Source: Micrococcales bacterium (lineage in GTDB: Bacteria > Actinomycetota > Actinomycetes > Actinomycetales > Microbacteriaceae). Taken from it: a stretch of 64,000 bases of DNA. The notes below the pieces were generated by a model that did no database searches, was not told where the DNA came from, and saw nothing but the letters and a program-made list of their open reading frames with translations. The position numbers and the translations under genes were made by a program. How positions within the stretch are numbered: the first letter of the stretch is position 1; each line of letters opens with the position of its first letter. The stretch covers positions 1-64,000 of the forward strand of contig JACRGJ010000126.1 of assembly GCA_016212425.1 (NCBI GenBank), in the 5' to 3' direction. Of this stretch, positions 18,284 through 26,887 are shown piece after piece.

Positions 18284-18865
18284 GTGACCTCCACCGCCCC
18301 GCCGTCCCGGTTCGGCGACCCGGCGACCGAGTCGGAGCTGGTGATCCTGGTGGACGAGCGCGGCACCCCGATCGGCACGGCGCCGAAGCGGGTCGTGCAT
18401 ACCGCAGAGACTCCGCTGCACCTCGCGTTCTCATGCCACGTGTTCCGCCCGAGCGGGCAGGACGGGGGCGAGCAGGTGCTCGTGACGCGGCGCGCGGTGA
18501 CCAAGCGCACCTTCCCCGGGGTCTGGTCGAACGCGTTCTGCGGGCATCCCGCTCCCGGCGAATCCCTCGAGCGGGCCGTGGTGCGCCGGGCGGAGCGCGA
18601 ACTCGGCCTGCGACTCACCGCGCTCGAGCTCGTGCTGCCGGACTTCCGGTACCGGGCGGCCGACGCATCCGGAGTCGTGGAGAACGAGCTCTGCCCTGTG
18701 TACCGGGCCGTCGTCGACACCGACCCCCTGCCTGCCGGCGACGAGGTGGACGACTGGGCCTGGACCACCCCGTCGGCGCTGCGCTCGGCCGTGGATGCCG
18801 CGCCGTTCGCGTTCAGCCCCTGGCTGGGATTGCAGCTCGCCGCGTGGACCGGATTCGGCCGGTGA
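18284..18865 (+). CDS. idi: Isopentenyl-diphosphate delta-isomerase, type I
   Basis: A 193-residue Nudix-fold enzyme interconverting isopentenyl and dimethylallyl diphosphate. The catalytic Cys lies in WSNAFCGHPAPGE and the catalytic Glu in ENELCPVYRAV; the Nudix-like helix ESLERAVVRRAERELGL follows. DMAPP is both the primer for GGPP and the C5 donor for CrtEb, so its divergence from crtE makes pathway sense. GTG at 18284 is used because the only other in-frame starts lie inside crtE; it is probably leaderless. The 3' end is 25 bp from the convergent kinase gene. Confidence 0.92.
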   Translation: MTSTAPPSRFGDPATESELVILVDERGTPIGTAPKRVVHTAETPLHLAFSCHVFRPSGQDGGEQVLVTRRAVTKRTFPGVWSNAFCGHPAPGESLERAVVRRAERELGLRLTALELVLPDFRYRAADASGVVENELCPVYRAVVDTDPLPAGDEVDDWAWTTPSALRSAVDAAPFAFSPWLGLQLAAWTGFGR

Positions 18866-18890
18866 GCGCCGTCGACCCCGGCCCGGCCGG

Positions 18891-19904
18891 CTACCCCTGC
18901 CCGATCGAGTAGCCGAGCAGGAAGCTCAGGACGCTCGCCCCGACCGCGAGGGCGATCCCGACCCCGACCAGCAGCCCGGTGCGGCGGCGCCGTTCCCCGA
19001 TGGACAGGACCGACCCCGCCCGCTCGGAACGTCGCCCCGTGCCGGTGAACTGCGGCGAGGGGGTGCCGTGGAGCACCGCGGCGACCTCGCGCGCGGAGGG
19101 GCGCTCTCCGGGCTGCCGCGCCGTCATCGCCCTGAGCAGCCGCGCCCACTCCTCGGGCAGCTCGTCCGGGAGATCCGGATCTCGCGTCGTCCGCGCGATG
19201 GCCGACTCGAGCACCGTGCCGGGGAACTCCGGACGACCGGTCAGCGCCTCCAGCAGCACGAGACCCAGCGAGTAGATGTCGCTGGAGGAGTCGACCATCC
19301 GGCCGGACACCTGCTCGGGGCTCAAGTAGGCCGCCGTGCCGAGGATGGTGCCGTCCGAGGTGAGGCGGTTGCCGTCGAGGTAGTGCGCGATGCCGAAGTC
19401 GCCGAGCTTCGCGATGCGGCGGAATCCGCTGGTGCCGGTGTCGCTGATCAGGATGTTGGCGGGCTTGACGTCGCGGTGCACCACCCCGGTGGAGCGCAGG
19501 TAGTCGAGCGCGTCGGCGATCTGCGCCCCGATGGCGGCCACGTCGTGCGGGGTCATCGCACCCCGGCCGAGCAGCTGCTCGAGCGACTGGTGCGAGACGA
19601 GCTCCATCACCAGGAAGCGCCGCATGCTGCCGTCGAAGTTCTGCCGTCCGGCGTCGTAGATGGCGATCAGGCCCGGGTGGCTCAGCGTGCTGAGCATCCG
19701 GATCTCGCGCTCCTGCCGCACCAGATCATCCGGGGTCACCGACTCGGCGCGGAACACCTTGATCGCCACCGGACGGCCGAGCACCCGGTCGTCCGCGCGA
19801 TACACCGACCCGGCGCCGCCCGCGCCGATGGCCTCGAGCAGCTGGTACCGACCCGCGACCACCGGGCTGGGGGACCGCTCGGTCGAGTCGACGATGGTGC
19901 TCAT
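18891..19904 (-). CDS. Membrane-anchored Ser/Thr protein kinase without sensor domain
   Basis: A 337-residue Hanks-type kinase. Residues about 17-275 hold the kinase: glycine loop IGAGGAGSVYRA, catalytic lysine in VAIKVF, HRDVKPANIL, DFGIAH and the SPE segment. A basic stretch precedes one C-terminal membrane helix, LLVGVGIALAVGASVLSFLL, after which only five residues remain. There are no PASTA or other extracellular domains, unlike PknB. The ATG at 19904 has a short GAGG before it; upstream frame is not coding. Neighbours do not reveal a substrate. Confidence 0.88.
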   Translation of the reverse strand: MSTIVDSTERSPSPVVAGRYQLLEAIGAGGAGSVYRADDRVLGRPVAIKVFRAESVTPDDLVRQEREIRMLSTLSHPGLIAIYDAGRQNFDGSMRRFLVMELVSHQSLEQLLGRGAMTPHDVAAIGAQIADALDYLRSTGVVHRDVKPANILISDTGTSGFRRIAKLGDFGIAHYLDGNRLTSDGTILGTAAYLSPEQVSGRMVDSSSDIYSLGLVLLEALTGRPEFPGTVLESAIARTTRDPDLPDELPEEWARLLRAMTARQPGERPSAREVAAVLHGTPSPQFTGTGRRSERAGSVLSIGERRRRTGLLVGVGIALAVGASVLSFLLGYSIGQG

Positions 19905-20104
19905 GTGCCTCGCTGACGGGGGTGGGGCGGAGGCTGTGCCGCGATCGAGCGCGGGCCACCTCGAAGCCGGTCGGACCGGGGACGTGGGGACGGTGCAGCA
20001 GCAGGGCGGCCGAGGCCCCCGTGCTGATCGCACTCTACGTTCTGCCGGTGACAGGCTCGCTGCGGCTTGACCGCGCGCTCAGGAACGGCAACAATGCCGC
20101 GCCG

Positions 20105-20710
20105 CTACTGCCCGGCCGACCCCGCGTCCGTGCTGCGCACGTCGACGCGGTGGAAGCTCTGGAACGAGCGCGAGGCCGTCGGGCCGCGCTGCCCCTGGTA
20201 GCGGTTGCCGTAGGCGCCCGACCCGTAGGGGTTCTCGACCGGCGAGCTGGTGCGGAAGAAGCAGAGCTGACCGATCTTCATTCCCGGCCACAGCTTGATC
20301 GGCAGGGTCGCGACATTGGAGAGCTCCAGGGTCACGTGGCCCGAGAAGCCGGGGTCGACGAATCCGGCGGTGGAGTTGGTGAGGAGCCCGAGGCGACCGA
20401 GCGAGCTCTTGCCCTCCAGGCGGGCGGCCACGTCATCCGGCAGCGTCACGAGCTCGAACGTCGAGCCGAGCACGAACTCGCCGGGGTGCAGGATGAACGC
20501 CTCGTCGCCGCGGGTCTCGATGAGCCGGGTGAGCTCGGGCTGCTCCTCCGCCGGATCGATGAAGGGGTACTTGTGGTTGTCGAAGAGACGGAAGAAGCGA
20601 TCGAGCCGGACATCGACCGACGAGGGCTGCACCATCCCCACGTCCAGCGGCTCCAGACCGATGCGGCCGGCCCGGAGCTCGGCCTTGATGTCGCGGTCGC
20701 TCAGCAGCAT
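20105..20710 (-). CDS. dcd: dCTP deaminase, probably dUMP-forming
   Basis: A 201-residue trimeric dUTPase-fold enzyme converting dCTP to deoxyuridine nucleotides for thymidylate synthesis. The family core [20 protein letters not shown] and the nucleotide-binding tail [14 protein letters not shown] are clear. Actinobacterial Dcd enzymes are commonly bifunctional, releasing dUMP plus diphosphate; this is inferred. TACGCT (20723-20718) ends 7 bases before the ATG with no ribosome site, suggesting a leaderless message. A 200-bp gap separates it from the kinase gene downstream. Confidence 0.93.
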   Translation of the reverse strand: MLLSDRDIKAELRAGRIGLEPLDVGMVQPSSVDVRLDRFFRLFDNHKYPFIDPAEEQPELTRLIETRGDEAFILHPGEFVLGSTFELVTLPDDVAARLEGKSSLGRLGLLTNSTAGFVDPGFSGHVTLELSNVATLPIKLWPGMKIGQLCFFRTSSPVENPYGSGAYGNRYQGQRGPTASRSFQSFHRVDVRSTDAGSAGQ

Positions 20711-20746
20711 GGGGTCGAGCGTAGTGATGCCGGACGCGCCGGCCGG

Positions 20747-22144
20747 TCACCAGCCGAGGACCTCACGCGGATGCGTGAGGCGCCACCACGCGGTGGGCGG
20801 ACGGATGCTGCCGCGCAGCACCACCGGCACGGTGGCCGTGGCCGACCCCGCGGTGTAGCTGATGCTGCCGACCTTCTGCCCGGACCTGCCGCTGCCGAGC
20901 CCGAGAGTGGTGACCTTCACCGCGACGGGGGTGTCGGACCACGTGAATACGCTCGCCCGTGACGCGAGCACCATGGTCGCGGCCGACCCCCACGGTGTGC
21001 GGTAGGTGCCGACGACGGTGCCCGCCTTGGCGACGCGGACGCTGTGGAACCCGGCGCGGAGGCTGGCGAGGAAGTCCGCGACCTCGGTGTCGGCCTGCAG
21101 ACGGCCGCCCGAGCCGAGCAGGACACCGATCACCGTGAGCGTGGTGGGGCGGCCGATGTCGAGAGCGGCGGAGAACAGCAGATTCGAGCCGTAGGGCTCC
21201 AGGGTGCCGGTCTTGATGCCGTTCACCCCCTCGGTCCCGAGCAGGTCGTTGGTGTTCGGCAGGGGCGGCTGGCCGGGCGCGTCGAGCACGGGCATCGCCA
21301 CGATCCCGGACACCACGGGATCGGCCGCGGCGAGCCTGCCCAGCGCGATCAGGTCGCCCGGGGTGCTGCGGTTGCGGGGGTCGAGGCCGGTCGGCTCGAC
21401 CAGGGTGGTGCTCGTCAGGCCGCGGGCGGCGAGCCACCGTCGGGTGGCGCTGAGGAAGGCGGGCTGCGACCCGAACGCCCAGGTCGACACGGCCTCCGCG
21501 TAGTTGGAGGCCGAGATGACGAGCATCGTCGTCAGGGCGTCGCGCTCGCTCATCGAGCTTCCCGCCGGCATCTCGGCGATCGTGGCGTTCCGCGTGTAGT
21601 AGCTGTCGTACAGCGCGTGGTCGCTCGAGCTGAAGGTGATCGTCGGCCCCTCGTCGGATGGCCCGAGCGGCTTGGCCTCGAGGATCACCATCGCGATGAT
21701 GATCTTGGAGATGCTCGCGATCGGCACCGCCGCGTCGCCGCCGCTCGCCGCGAGGATGCCGCTCGCGCCCGGCCCGAGGTACTCGTCGGCACCGGAGACG
21801 CTCACCGCGAACTCCCCGGCGGTCGGCATCGCGAGGGTCGCCGCGGGCGGCGTCGGGACCGCGGGTTGTCGGATGGCGCCGACCGGCGGGCCGAGCGGGG
21901 CGGTGAGGGCGGCGGCCACGTACCCGCCGCCGAGCGCCAGGACCAGGGCGGTGAGGAGAGCCGCGAGCACGGCGCCTCGGCGGCGCCGCTGCCTCGCCTC
22001 CCGGTCCCGCGCGGCCGCGCGGGGGTCCGGGCGGTCCGAGCCGCGCGGGGCGCGCGCGGACGACCGGAACAGGTCCTCGATCCGGTCGAGGTCGTCCTTC
22101 TGCCTGGCCACACCCACCCGTCGTTCCGCCGTCCGCCGCGTCAC
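20747..22144 (-). CDS. D-alanyl-D-alanine carboxypeptidase (low-molecular-mass PBP)
   Basis: A 465-residue serine peptidase of family S11 that trims peptidoglycan stem peptides outside the membrane. A basic cytoplasmic N-terminus of about 58 residues leads to a single membrane anchor (VLAALLTALVLALGGGYVAAAL). The active-site set is SISK, SASN and KTG (in GVNGIKTGTLEP). The first usable start is the GTG at 22144. About 150 residues follow KTG, forming a beta-rich C-terminal part. The SxN motif reads SASN rather than SGN, which is within family variation. It lies 36 bp upstream of dcd. Confidence 0.88.
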   Translation of the reverse strand: MTRRTAERRVGVARQKDDLDRIEDLFRSSARAPRGSDRPDPRAAARDREARQRRRRGAVLAALLTALVLALGGGYVAAALTAPLGPPVGAIRQPAVPTPPAATLAMPTAGEFAVSVSGADEYLGPGASGILAASGGDAAVPIASISKIIIAMVILEAKPLGPSDEGPTITFSSSDHALYDSYYTRNATIAEMPAGSSMSERDALTTMLVISASNYAEAVSTWAFGSQPAFLSATRRWLAARGLTSTTLVEPTGLDPRNRSTPGDLIALGRLAAADPVVSGIVAMPVLDAPGQPPLPNTNDLLGTEGVNGIKTGTLEPYGSNLLFSAALDIGRPTTLTVIGVLLGSGGRLQADTEVADFLASLRAGFHSVRVAKAGTVVGTYRTPWGSAATMVLASRASVFTWSDTPVAVKVTTLGLGSGRSGQKVGSISYTAGSATATVPVVLRGSIRPPTAWWRLTHPREVLGW

Positions 22145-22180
22145 GCACGCATCCGACGCCGATCCTGAGGCCTCGTCATG

Positions 22181-23149
22181 CTACCCGGGCAGGCGCTCGT
22201 CCCACCAGCGCAGAACGCGCAGGGCGCGGAGGGTGTTCCACCGGCTCGGGCGCCCGTCGCCCTCCTCGAGTTCGAAGAGCACATCGCCCGGGAGCGACCC
22301 CTCGAGCGCCCAGCGCCCCTCCTCATCCGCCTTCGCGCGGACCAGCTGGACCGCCTCGGCGAGGCGGTCGTCGCGGATGCCGGCGTCGCGGAAGTGGTCG
22401 AGGGCGCGGAGTACGTCGTAGTGCCACCGCGGCGGGTAGCGCAACTCGAGGTAGCCGGGGTCGACGACCTCGCCCGTGCTCGCCCGGCGAAGAAGGTGGC
22501 GTCGCAGCAGGTACTCCGCGCCCGACGCCCGGACCTCGCGCGACCGGCGCACGAGGTCGGCGTCCGAACCCGGCGCCCGCTCGTAGGCCAGCATCCCCTC
22601 GAGGACCGAGATCGTGGTGTCGAACGAGGAGCGCACGGAGCCGCGCTCCTGGTCGCAGTTCCAGCCGCCGTCGGCCATCGTCTCACCGACCAGCCGACGA
22701 GCGATCCCGTCGACATCGCGCCCGAAGTACGACCCGGCGCCGACCGTCTGCCCATTGATGCAGGGCTCCACCTCGCCGTCGAAGTACGGCTCGCCGTCGT
22801 ACTCCCACCGCACGCCCGCCGCGACCCGGTCGACGGCATCTCGCACCCGAGGATCGGCCGGGTCGACACCGCAGTCCCACAGCTGCCGGAGCGCCCACAT
22901 CGTCGCGGTCCACGGCTGATGCTCGGGTACGGCATCGAGCTTCGGGAAGCACGCCCCGCCGCTCCAGCTGCCGTCCGCCCACTGCAGGTCGAGGATCCGC
23001 GCGCCCCACCCCTCGTCCGCGACGCGACGGCGCTCCGCCGCGACCTCCGCTGGCGTCGCGTCCACGAGATCCCGCAGCACCTGCCAGCGGATCGCCGGGT
23101 CGGCGGCGAGCAGCCAGTCGATTACGGGGGGCGTCGTCGCAGCGTTCAC
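22181..23149 (-). CDS. Alpha/alpha-toroid protein resembling prenyltransferase/squalene cyclase repeats
   Basis: A 322-residue soluble protein of unknown role. It contains repeated helix pairs with QW-like turns (WADGSWSGG, DGGWNCDQERGSVRSSFDT, YPPRWHYDVLRALDHF), the pattern of prenyltransferase or squalene-cyclase toroids. The DxDD protonation motif of true squalene-hopene cyclases is not seen, and the length is half of theirs, so enzymatic cyclisation is unlikely. GTG start; TAGCGT (23161-23156) ends 6 bases before it, suggesting a leaderless message. Confidence 0.65.
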   Translation of the reverse strand: MNAATTPPVIDWLLAADPAIRWQVLRDLVDATPAEVAAERRRVADEGWGARILDLQWADGSWSGGACFPKLDAVPEHQPWTATMWALRQLWDCGVDPADPRVRDAVDRVAAGVRWEYDGEPYFDGEVEPCINGQTVGAGSYFGRDVDGIARRLVGETMADGGWNCDQERGSVRSSFDTTISVLEGMLAYERAPGSDADLVRRSREVRASGAEYLLRRHLLRRASTGEVVDPGYLELRYPPRWHYDVLRALDHFRDAGIRDDRLAEAVQLVRAKADEEGRWALEGSLPGDVLFELEEGDGRPSRWNTLRALRVLRWWDERLPG

Positions 23150-23194
23150 CCCGTCACGCTAGGCGCATCCTCCGACGGGCCACCAGCGCTGAGG

Positions 23195-23200
23195 TAGTCT
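23195..23200 (+). promoter_or_regulatory. -10 box of the tRNA-Gly promoter
   Basis: TAGTCT at 23195-23200 lies 43 bp before the tRNA, with TCCGAC about 18 bp upstream as a weak -35. No gene reads through from the left on this strand. Confidence 0.5.
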
Positions 23201-23242
23201 GTGTGCGCAGTCGAGACGCTCCGGACCGAGAGCACCGGCCAC

Positions 23243-23313
23243 GCGGATGTAGTTCAATGGCAGAACTTCAGCTTCCCAAGCTGATAGCGCGGGTTCGATT
23301 CCCGTCATCCGCT
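23243..23313 (+). tRNA. tRNA-Gly, anticodon CCC
   Basis: A 71-base cloverleaf: acceptor GCGGATG pairs with CATCCGC, D-stem GTTC/GAAC, anticodon stem TCAGC/GCTGA around loop TTCCCAA (anticodon CCC), and T-arm with TTCGATT. The discriminator base is T and CCA is not encoded. It reads GGG codons, which are common in this genome. Confidence 0.95.
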
Positions 23314-23486
23314 CTCCACGGTTGGCCCCCCCCCGCCCCCCGGCTCGCCGATCAGCGAGGTGACTGCTCGGCGGTACCCCTTCCTCCCTCGCCGTCCCGC
23401 GGCCCGCGCTGACTCGAGAGGGTACGGTCTCGTGTCCGCCGTAATCGCGCCGGCACGTCTCGGCGGCCAGCAATCCGGCTCACTCG

Positions 23487-23515
23487 TTTGTACAAATACT
23501 CGTTGGTGCTACTGT
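23487..23515 (+). promoter_or_regulatory. arsR promoter with palindromic operator
   Basis: TTGTAC (23488-23493), a 16-bp spacer and TACTGT (23510-23515) form a promoter. The -35 lies within the perfect palindrome TTTGTACAAA (23487-23496), set in unusually AT-rich sequence, a plausible site for autorepression by the ArsR protein. The rest of 23314-23486 holds a C-run (about 23327) and nothing else recognised. Confidence 0.5.
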
Positions 23516-23532
23516 CGCTGCCGAGGTGACTG

Positions 23533-23865
23533 ATGAGCGTTCCCGCGGCCGACCTGGATCGGACCTTCCACGCCTTGGCGGACCCCAACCGTCGCGCCAT
23601 CCTGTCGCTCGTGCGCATTCAGCGCTGCGCCGTGGGCGAGATCGCCAGCGAACTGGGGCTGTCGCAGCAGATCGTGTCGCACCACCTGAAGGTGCTGCGC
23701 ACGGCGGGACTGGTGACCGGATCGCGGTCGGGCACCCGTCACCTGTTCGCCGTGCGTGTCGAAGGACTCGCCCTGGGGAAGGGGTTCTTCGATGACTTCT
23801 GGACCGAGCGTCTCGGCGCGCTCAAGCGAGCGGTCGAGTCCTCGGGCAGGAGCGGTGATGGCTGA
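23533..23865 (+). CDS. ArsR-family winged-helix repressor
   Basis: A 110-residue regulator with the typical opening DLDRTFHALADPNRRAILSLV and recognition region LGLSQQIVSHHLKVLRTAGLV. No cysteine pair for metal binding is present (one Cys at about 34), so it belongs to the large non-metal subgroup that is usually paired with an AHSA1/SRPBCC protein, as here. ATG follows GAGGTG at 7 bases. First gene of a four-gene chain; it probably controls its own operon through the palindrome in its promoter. Confidence 0.85.
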   Translation: MSVPAADLDRTFHALADPNRRAILSLVRIQRCAVGEIASELGLSQQIVSHHLKVLRTAGLVTGSRSGTRHLFAVRVEGLALGKGFFDDFWTERLGALKRAVESSGRSGDG

Positions 23866-24310
23866 GCACCGCACATCGATCGACATCGAGGCGGCGCCCG
23901 AGCGGGTGTTCGACTTCCTGGTGACCGACACCGGGATCACCGCGTGGATGGGGCAGTGGGCATCGCTGGATCCGGTGCCCGGCGGTCGATTCGCGGTCGA
24001 CATCGCCGGCTACCCGGCCAGGGGGACGTTTCTGGAGATCGATCGCCCCCGGCGAGTCACGATCTCCTGGGGCTTCGCCGGCAGCGCGAGCCTGCCGCCG
24101 GGCGCGTCGACGGTGTCGTTCGAGCTCACGCCGATCGTCGTCGGCACCCGGGTCGACGTCATCCACCGCGATCTGCCCGACGTCGCCGGGCACGCGACGG
24201 GCTGGACCCACTTCTTGCCCCGTCTCGCGCGCGCCGCCGCGGGCGAGCGACTCCCGCGGGACACCTGGACGCCCCGTCCGAGCACCGACCACACGAAGGA
24301 GTCCCGGTGA
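23858..24310 (+). CDS. SRPBCC/AHSA1-like ligand-binding protein
   Basis: A 150-residue START-fold protein (activator of Hsp90 homologue 1-like). The family beginning SIDIEAAPERVFDFLVTD and the later segment WTHFLPRLARAAAGE are typical. The ATG overlaps the arsR end by 8 bp and has AGGAG just before it. These proteins form a hydrophobic cavity but most have no known ligand; pairing with ArsR regulators is very common. Confidence 0.8.
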   Translation: MAEHRTSIDIEAAPERVFDFLVTDTGITAWMGQWASLDPVPGGRFAVDIAGYPARGTFLEIDRPRRVTISWGFAGSASLPPGASTVSFELTPIVVGTRVDVIHRDLPDVAGHATGWTHFLPRLARAAAGERLPRDTWTPRPSTDHTKESR

Positions 24311-24675
24311 CGAACGCGAACGACGCCCTATCCGTCGTGGAGGCCTACCACCGGGCCTGGACGGGTGGCGACGTCGAGGGCGCACTCGCCTACGTCTCGG
24401 ACGATGTGCGCTGCTTCGCCCCCGACGAGAAGGTCACGACCAAGGACGACTGGCGCGGCTACCTGAGCGCGTTCGCTCCGCGGCTGACCGGTGCGCCCGA
24501 GCACACCCGGATGGTGGAGTCGGACCGGGTCGCGCTGTGGTACTTCCCGCAGACCGCCGCGACGACATCGACGTTGGCCAGTGAGCTCTTCACGGTGCGC
24601 GATGGACGAATAGTCGAGATCCGTCTCGCCTTCGACCGCCTCGGCTACGCCCCGCGGCAACAGCAGCCGACATGA
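24307..24675 (+). CDS. NTF2-like (SnoaL-type) small protein
   Basis: A 122-residue cone-shaped NTF2-fold protein: VVEAYHRAWTGGDVEGALAY at the start and the closing strand ELFTVRDGRIVEIRLAFD are typical. GTG overlaps the preceding stop (GTGA). The fold is used by ketosteroid isomerase-like enzymes and by binding proteins; no catalytic set can be assigned. It is probably co-translated with the AHSA1 protein and may share its ligand. Confidence 0.75.
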   Translation: MTNANDALSVVEAYHRAWTGGDVEGALAYVSDDVRCFAPDEKVTTKDDWRGYLSAFAPRLTGAPEHTRMVESDRVALWYFPQTAATTSTLASELFTVRDGRIVEIRLAFDRLGYAPRQQQPT

Positions 24676-25055
24676 CCCCGGGTCCGTCCGATGACCGGAC
24701 GCGCGAGCTGATCGACCGCATCCGCGCGGGGCTGCCTGATCGCCCGATGCGGGAGGTGCGCATGTTCGGTGTGACCGCCCTGATGGTCGACGAGACCCTG
24801 GCGGGCGCCGCGGGCAAGGACGGAAGTCTGCTCGTCCGTGTCGACCCGGCCGACGACGCTGCCCTGCTGCTGCGCCCGCACGCGTCTCGAGCGGAGATGG
24901 GAGCCGGCCGCCGGATGGGTGCGGGGTGGATCCGGGTGGCCGCCGAGGCTCTGCGCAGTGACGCAGCCCTTGGTGAATGGCTTCGGGCCGCTGCCGACAA
25001 TCTCGCCCGGCTCGAAGCCGGCACTCCGGCCAGCCGGGGCGGCGGCCGACAGTGA
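24672..25055 (+). CDS. TfoX/Sxy N-terminal domain-like protein
   Basis: A 127-residue protein with the TfoX N-domain pattern: an N-terminal helix, then REVRMFGVTALMVDETLAG, DGSLLVRVD and the later helix-strand GAGWIRVAAEAL. Free-standing N-domains are widespread and of unknown role; they are not evidence of competence. ATG overlaps the previous stop (ATGA), making it the last gene of the arsR operon. About 75 bp separate it from the convergent membrane-protein gene. Confidence 0.7.
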   Translation: MTPGPSDDRTRELIDRIRAGLPDRPMREVRMFGVTALMVDETLAGAAGKDGSLLVRVDPADDAALLLRPHASRAEMGAGRRMGAGWIRVAAEALRSDAALGEWLRAAADNLARLEAGTPASRGGGRQ

Positions 25056-25131
25056 CATCGCGCCGTCCGCCGGGGGACGACAGCACCCGTGCCGGTTGTC
25101 GCTCCCTCGGCGCTGGCCGCGGCGCGCCCGC

Positions 25132-26718
25132 TCAGGAGTGCGCGGAGCCCAGCGTCAGACCCGCCGGGTACTCCGTGATGGTGTAGCGCCCGCAACGCAC
25201 GACCCCGCCCGGATCCGATGCGGAGCGGGGCAGCGCGAAGGGCGGCGAGTCCGGGGAGGAGACCAGGAAGCTCACCCGCCGCCGGTTGAAATCCGCGCGA
25301 TTCACCAGCCACGCGTACCCGTTGAGGGCGGCATCGGTCTGGATGAGTCGACGCGGATCCGCGACGAGGGCCTTCGGGGCCCGGACCGTCCAGAACTGGC
25401 CGGCGCCGTACTGCCCGCTCGCATCCACCCATCGGGTGACGCAGGCGAGGTCCGGATCGGGTCGCGCCACCGCCCGCCCGGCGACGACTCCGGATGCGGT
25501 GCCCACCGTCCCGAGCCCGAGCGCGAGGACGACGACTCCCGCGGCGACCGCCCGCCGCGGCGGGACTCGGACGCGCGGCGGACGTGGCAGACGCACGGCC
25601 ACCGCGAGCGCGCCGAGCACCGCGAGCGGGGGCAGGAACGCGCCGGGCTGCAGGTACCGCGCCGCGGCGGTTCCGAGGAGGACGGCGCCGGCCAGCACCG
25701 CCAGCGGGGCGAGCACCGCCATCCCGGCGAGCACCACCTCGCCCGGGCGTCGGGACCGGATCGCCCGCGGCAGGAGCACGCCGCCGGTCACCAGGAGGAG
25801 GACCACGAGCACCAGCTCGAGCGCGCCCGGGGCGGTGACGAGCCGCTGCTGCGCGAGACCGAGGTAGTACATGGCGGATGCCGCGGCGCGGTCCGGCCGG
25901 ATCTTCCCTCCGCCGTCCTCGGTGATCCAGGTCGCGAACGGGATGCGCCCGAGGAGCCCCATCGCGGCGCCGGAGGCGAGCACCGCGGCGATGAGCACGG
26001 CCCGGTGCCTCGGAAGCCGGGCGAGAAGCGCGAGGACGGTGGTCGCCGCGAGCGGGATCACCGTCCAGGCGAGCGCGATCGGGTTGCTGAGCACCGCCAC
26101 CGCGACGAGGGCGCAGAGGACGGCCGACGCCCCGACCACCTGACGGCGTCGGTGCAGCCGGCCGACGTCGAGCATCCGTAGCGCGCACGCGACCGCGCCC
26201 AGGGTCGCGACCACCGTCGCCGAATAGTAGGTGGTGGTCATCAGCAGGGACGCCGGTTCGAGCGCGTTCCGGTCGGCGGACGACTCGGCTAACGCCATCG
26301 CCCCGAGCACGGCGGTCGCCACGGTCGCGGCGAGCACCGCGTGCTCCCGGCCCATCCGCAGGCCACCGGCGACCGCGCGGTAGGCCGCATAGCAGGCGAG
26401 CCAGTTGAGCGTTCCTGCCACCGCCAGCGCGGCACGGGGATCGCCGACCACCGCCGCGACCGGAAGGTAGACCGCGAGCTCGGGCAGGAAGAGCACCGCC
26501 GAGAACGCCCACTCCTGCGGCTGCCCGATCCGCAGCGACGAGGCGACGAGCGCGAGCTGCATCGAGTCGCCGTCGGTGAACAGCAGGGACGCGCGGGGCG
26601 AATCGGCCAGGTGCGCGAGCACGAGCAACGCGACCGAGAGAGCCGCCCCGATGCCGCCCAGCTCGGTCGCCACGGCGCGTCGGCGCCCGCGGTGCGGGCT
26701 CGGGGCGGGGATCGTCAT
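25132..26718 (-). CDS. Polytopic membrane protein, possibly GT-C type
   Basis: A 528-residue protein with about 11 membrane helices and a C-terminal soluble domain of about 120 residues (from CVTRWVDASGQYGAG). The first extracytoplasmic loop holds acidic residues in LLFTDGDSMQL, the place where GT-C glycosyltransferases keep their catalytic Asp. No assigned family can be named with confidence. The ATG at 26718 is chosen as the first Met before the first helix; a TACCCT box (26761-26756) lies 38 bp upstream. GC-rich direct repeats (GCGGCGGACGGCTG) occupy part of 26797-26855. Confidence 0.6.
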   Translation of the reverse strand: MTIPAPSPHRGRRRAVATELGGIGAALSVALLVLAHLADSPRASLLFTDGDSMQLALVASSLRIGQPQEWAFSAVLFLPELAVYLPVAAVVGDPRAALAVAGTLNWLACYAAYRAVAGGLRMGREHAVLAATVATAVLGAMALAESSADRNALEPASLLMTTTYYSATVVATLGAVACALRMLDVGRLHRRRQVVGASAVLCALVAVAVLSNPIALAWTVIPLAATTVLALLARLPRHRAVLIAAVLASGAAMGLLGRIPFATWITEDGGGKIRPDRAAASAMYYLGLAQQRLVTAPGALELVLVVLLLVTGGVLLPRAIRSRRPGEVVLAGMAVLAPLAVLAGAVLLGTAAARYLQPGAFLPPLAVLGALAVAVRLPRPPRVRVPPRRAVAAGVVVLALGLGTVGTASGVVAGRAVARPDPDLACVTRWVDASGQYGAGQFWTVRAPKALVADPRRLIQTDAALNGYAWLVNRADFNRRRVSFLVSSPDSPPFALPRSASDPGGVVRCGRYTITEYPAGLTLGSAHS

Positions 26719-26887
26719 CGGCGGGGCCGGCGGGGGTGAGGTCCGGTCAGCGCCAGGGTAGCCCGCGAGGCGGCCCGGCGAGCACGCGGGTACCGCAGCG
26801 GCGGACGGCTGCGGCGGATCGCTGCGGCGGACGGCTGGGGCGGCTGGCTGCGGCGACCCCGTCCGGTCGGTGGCGTAGCCTGAGCCG

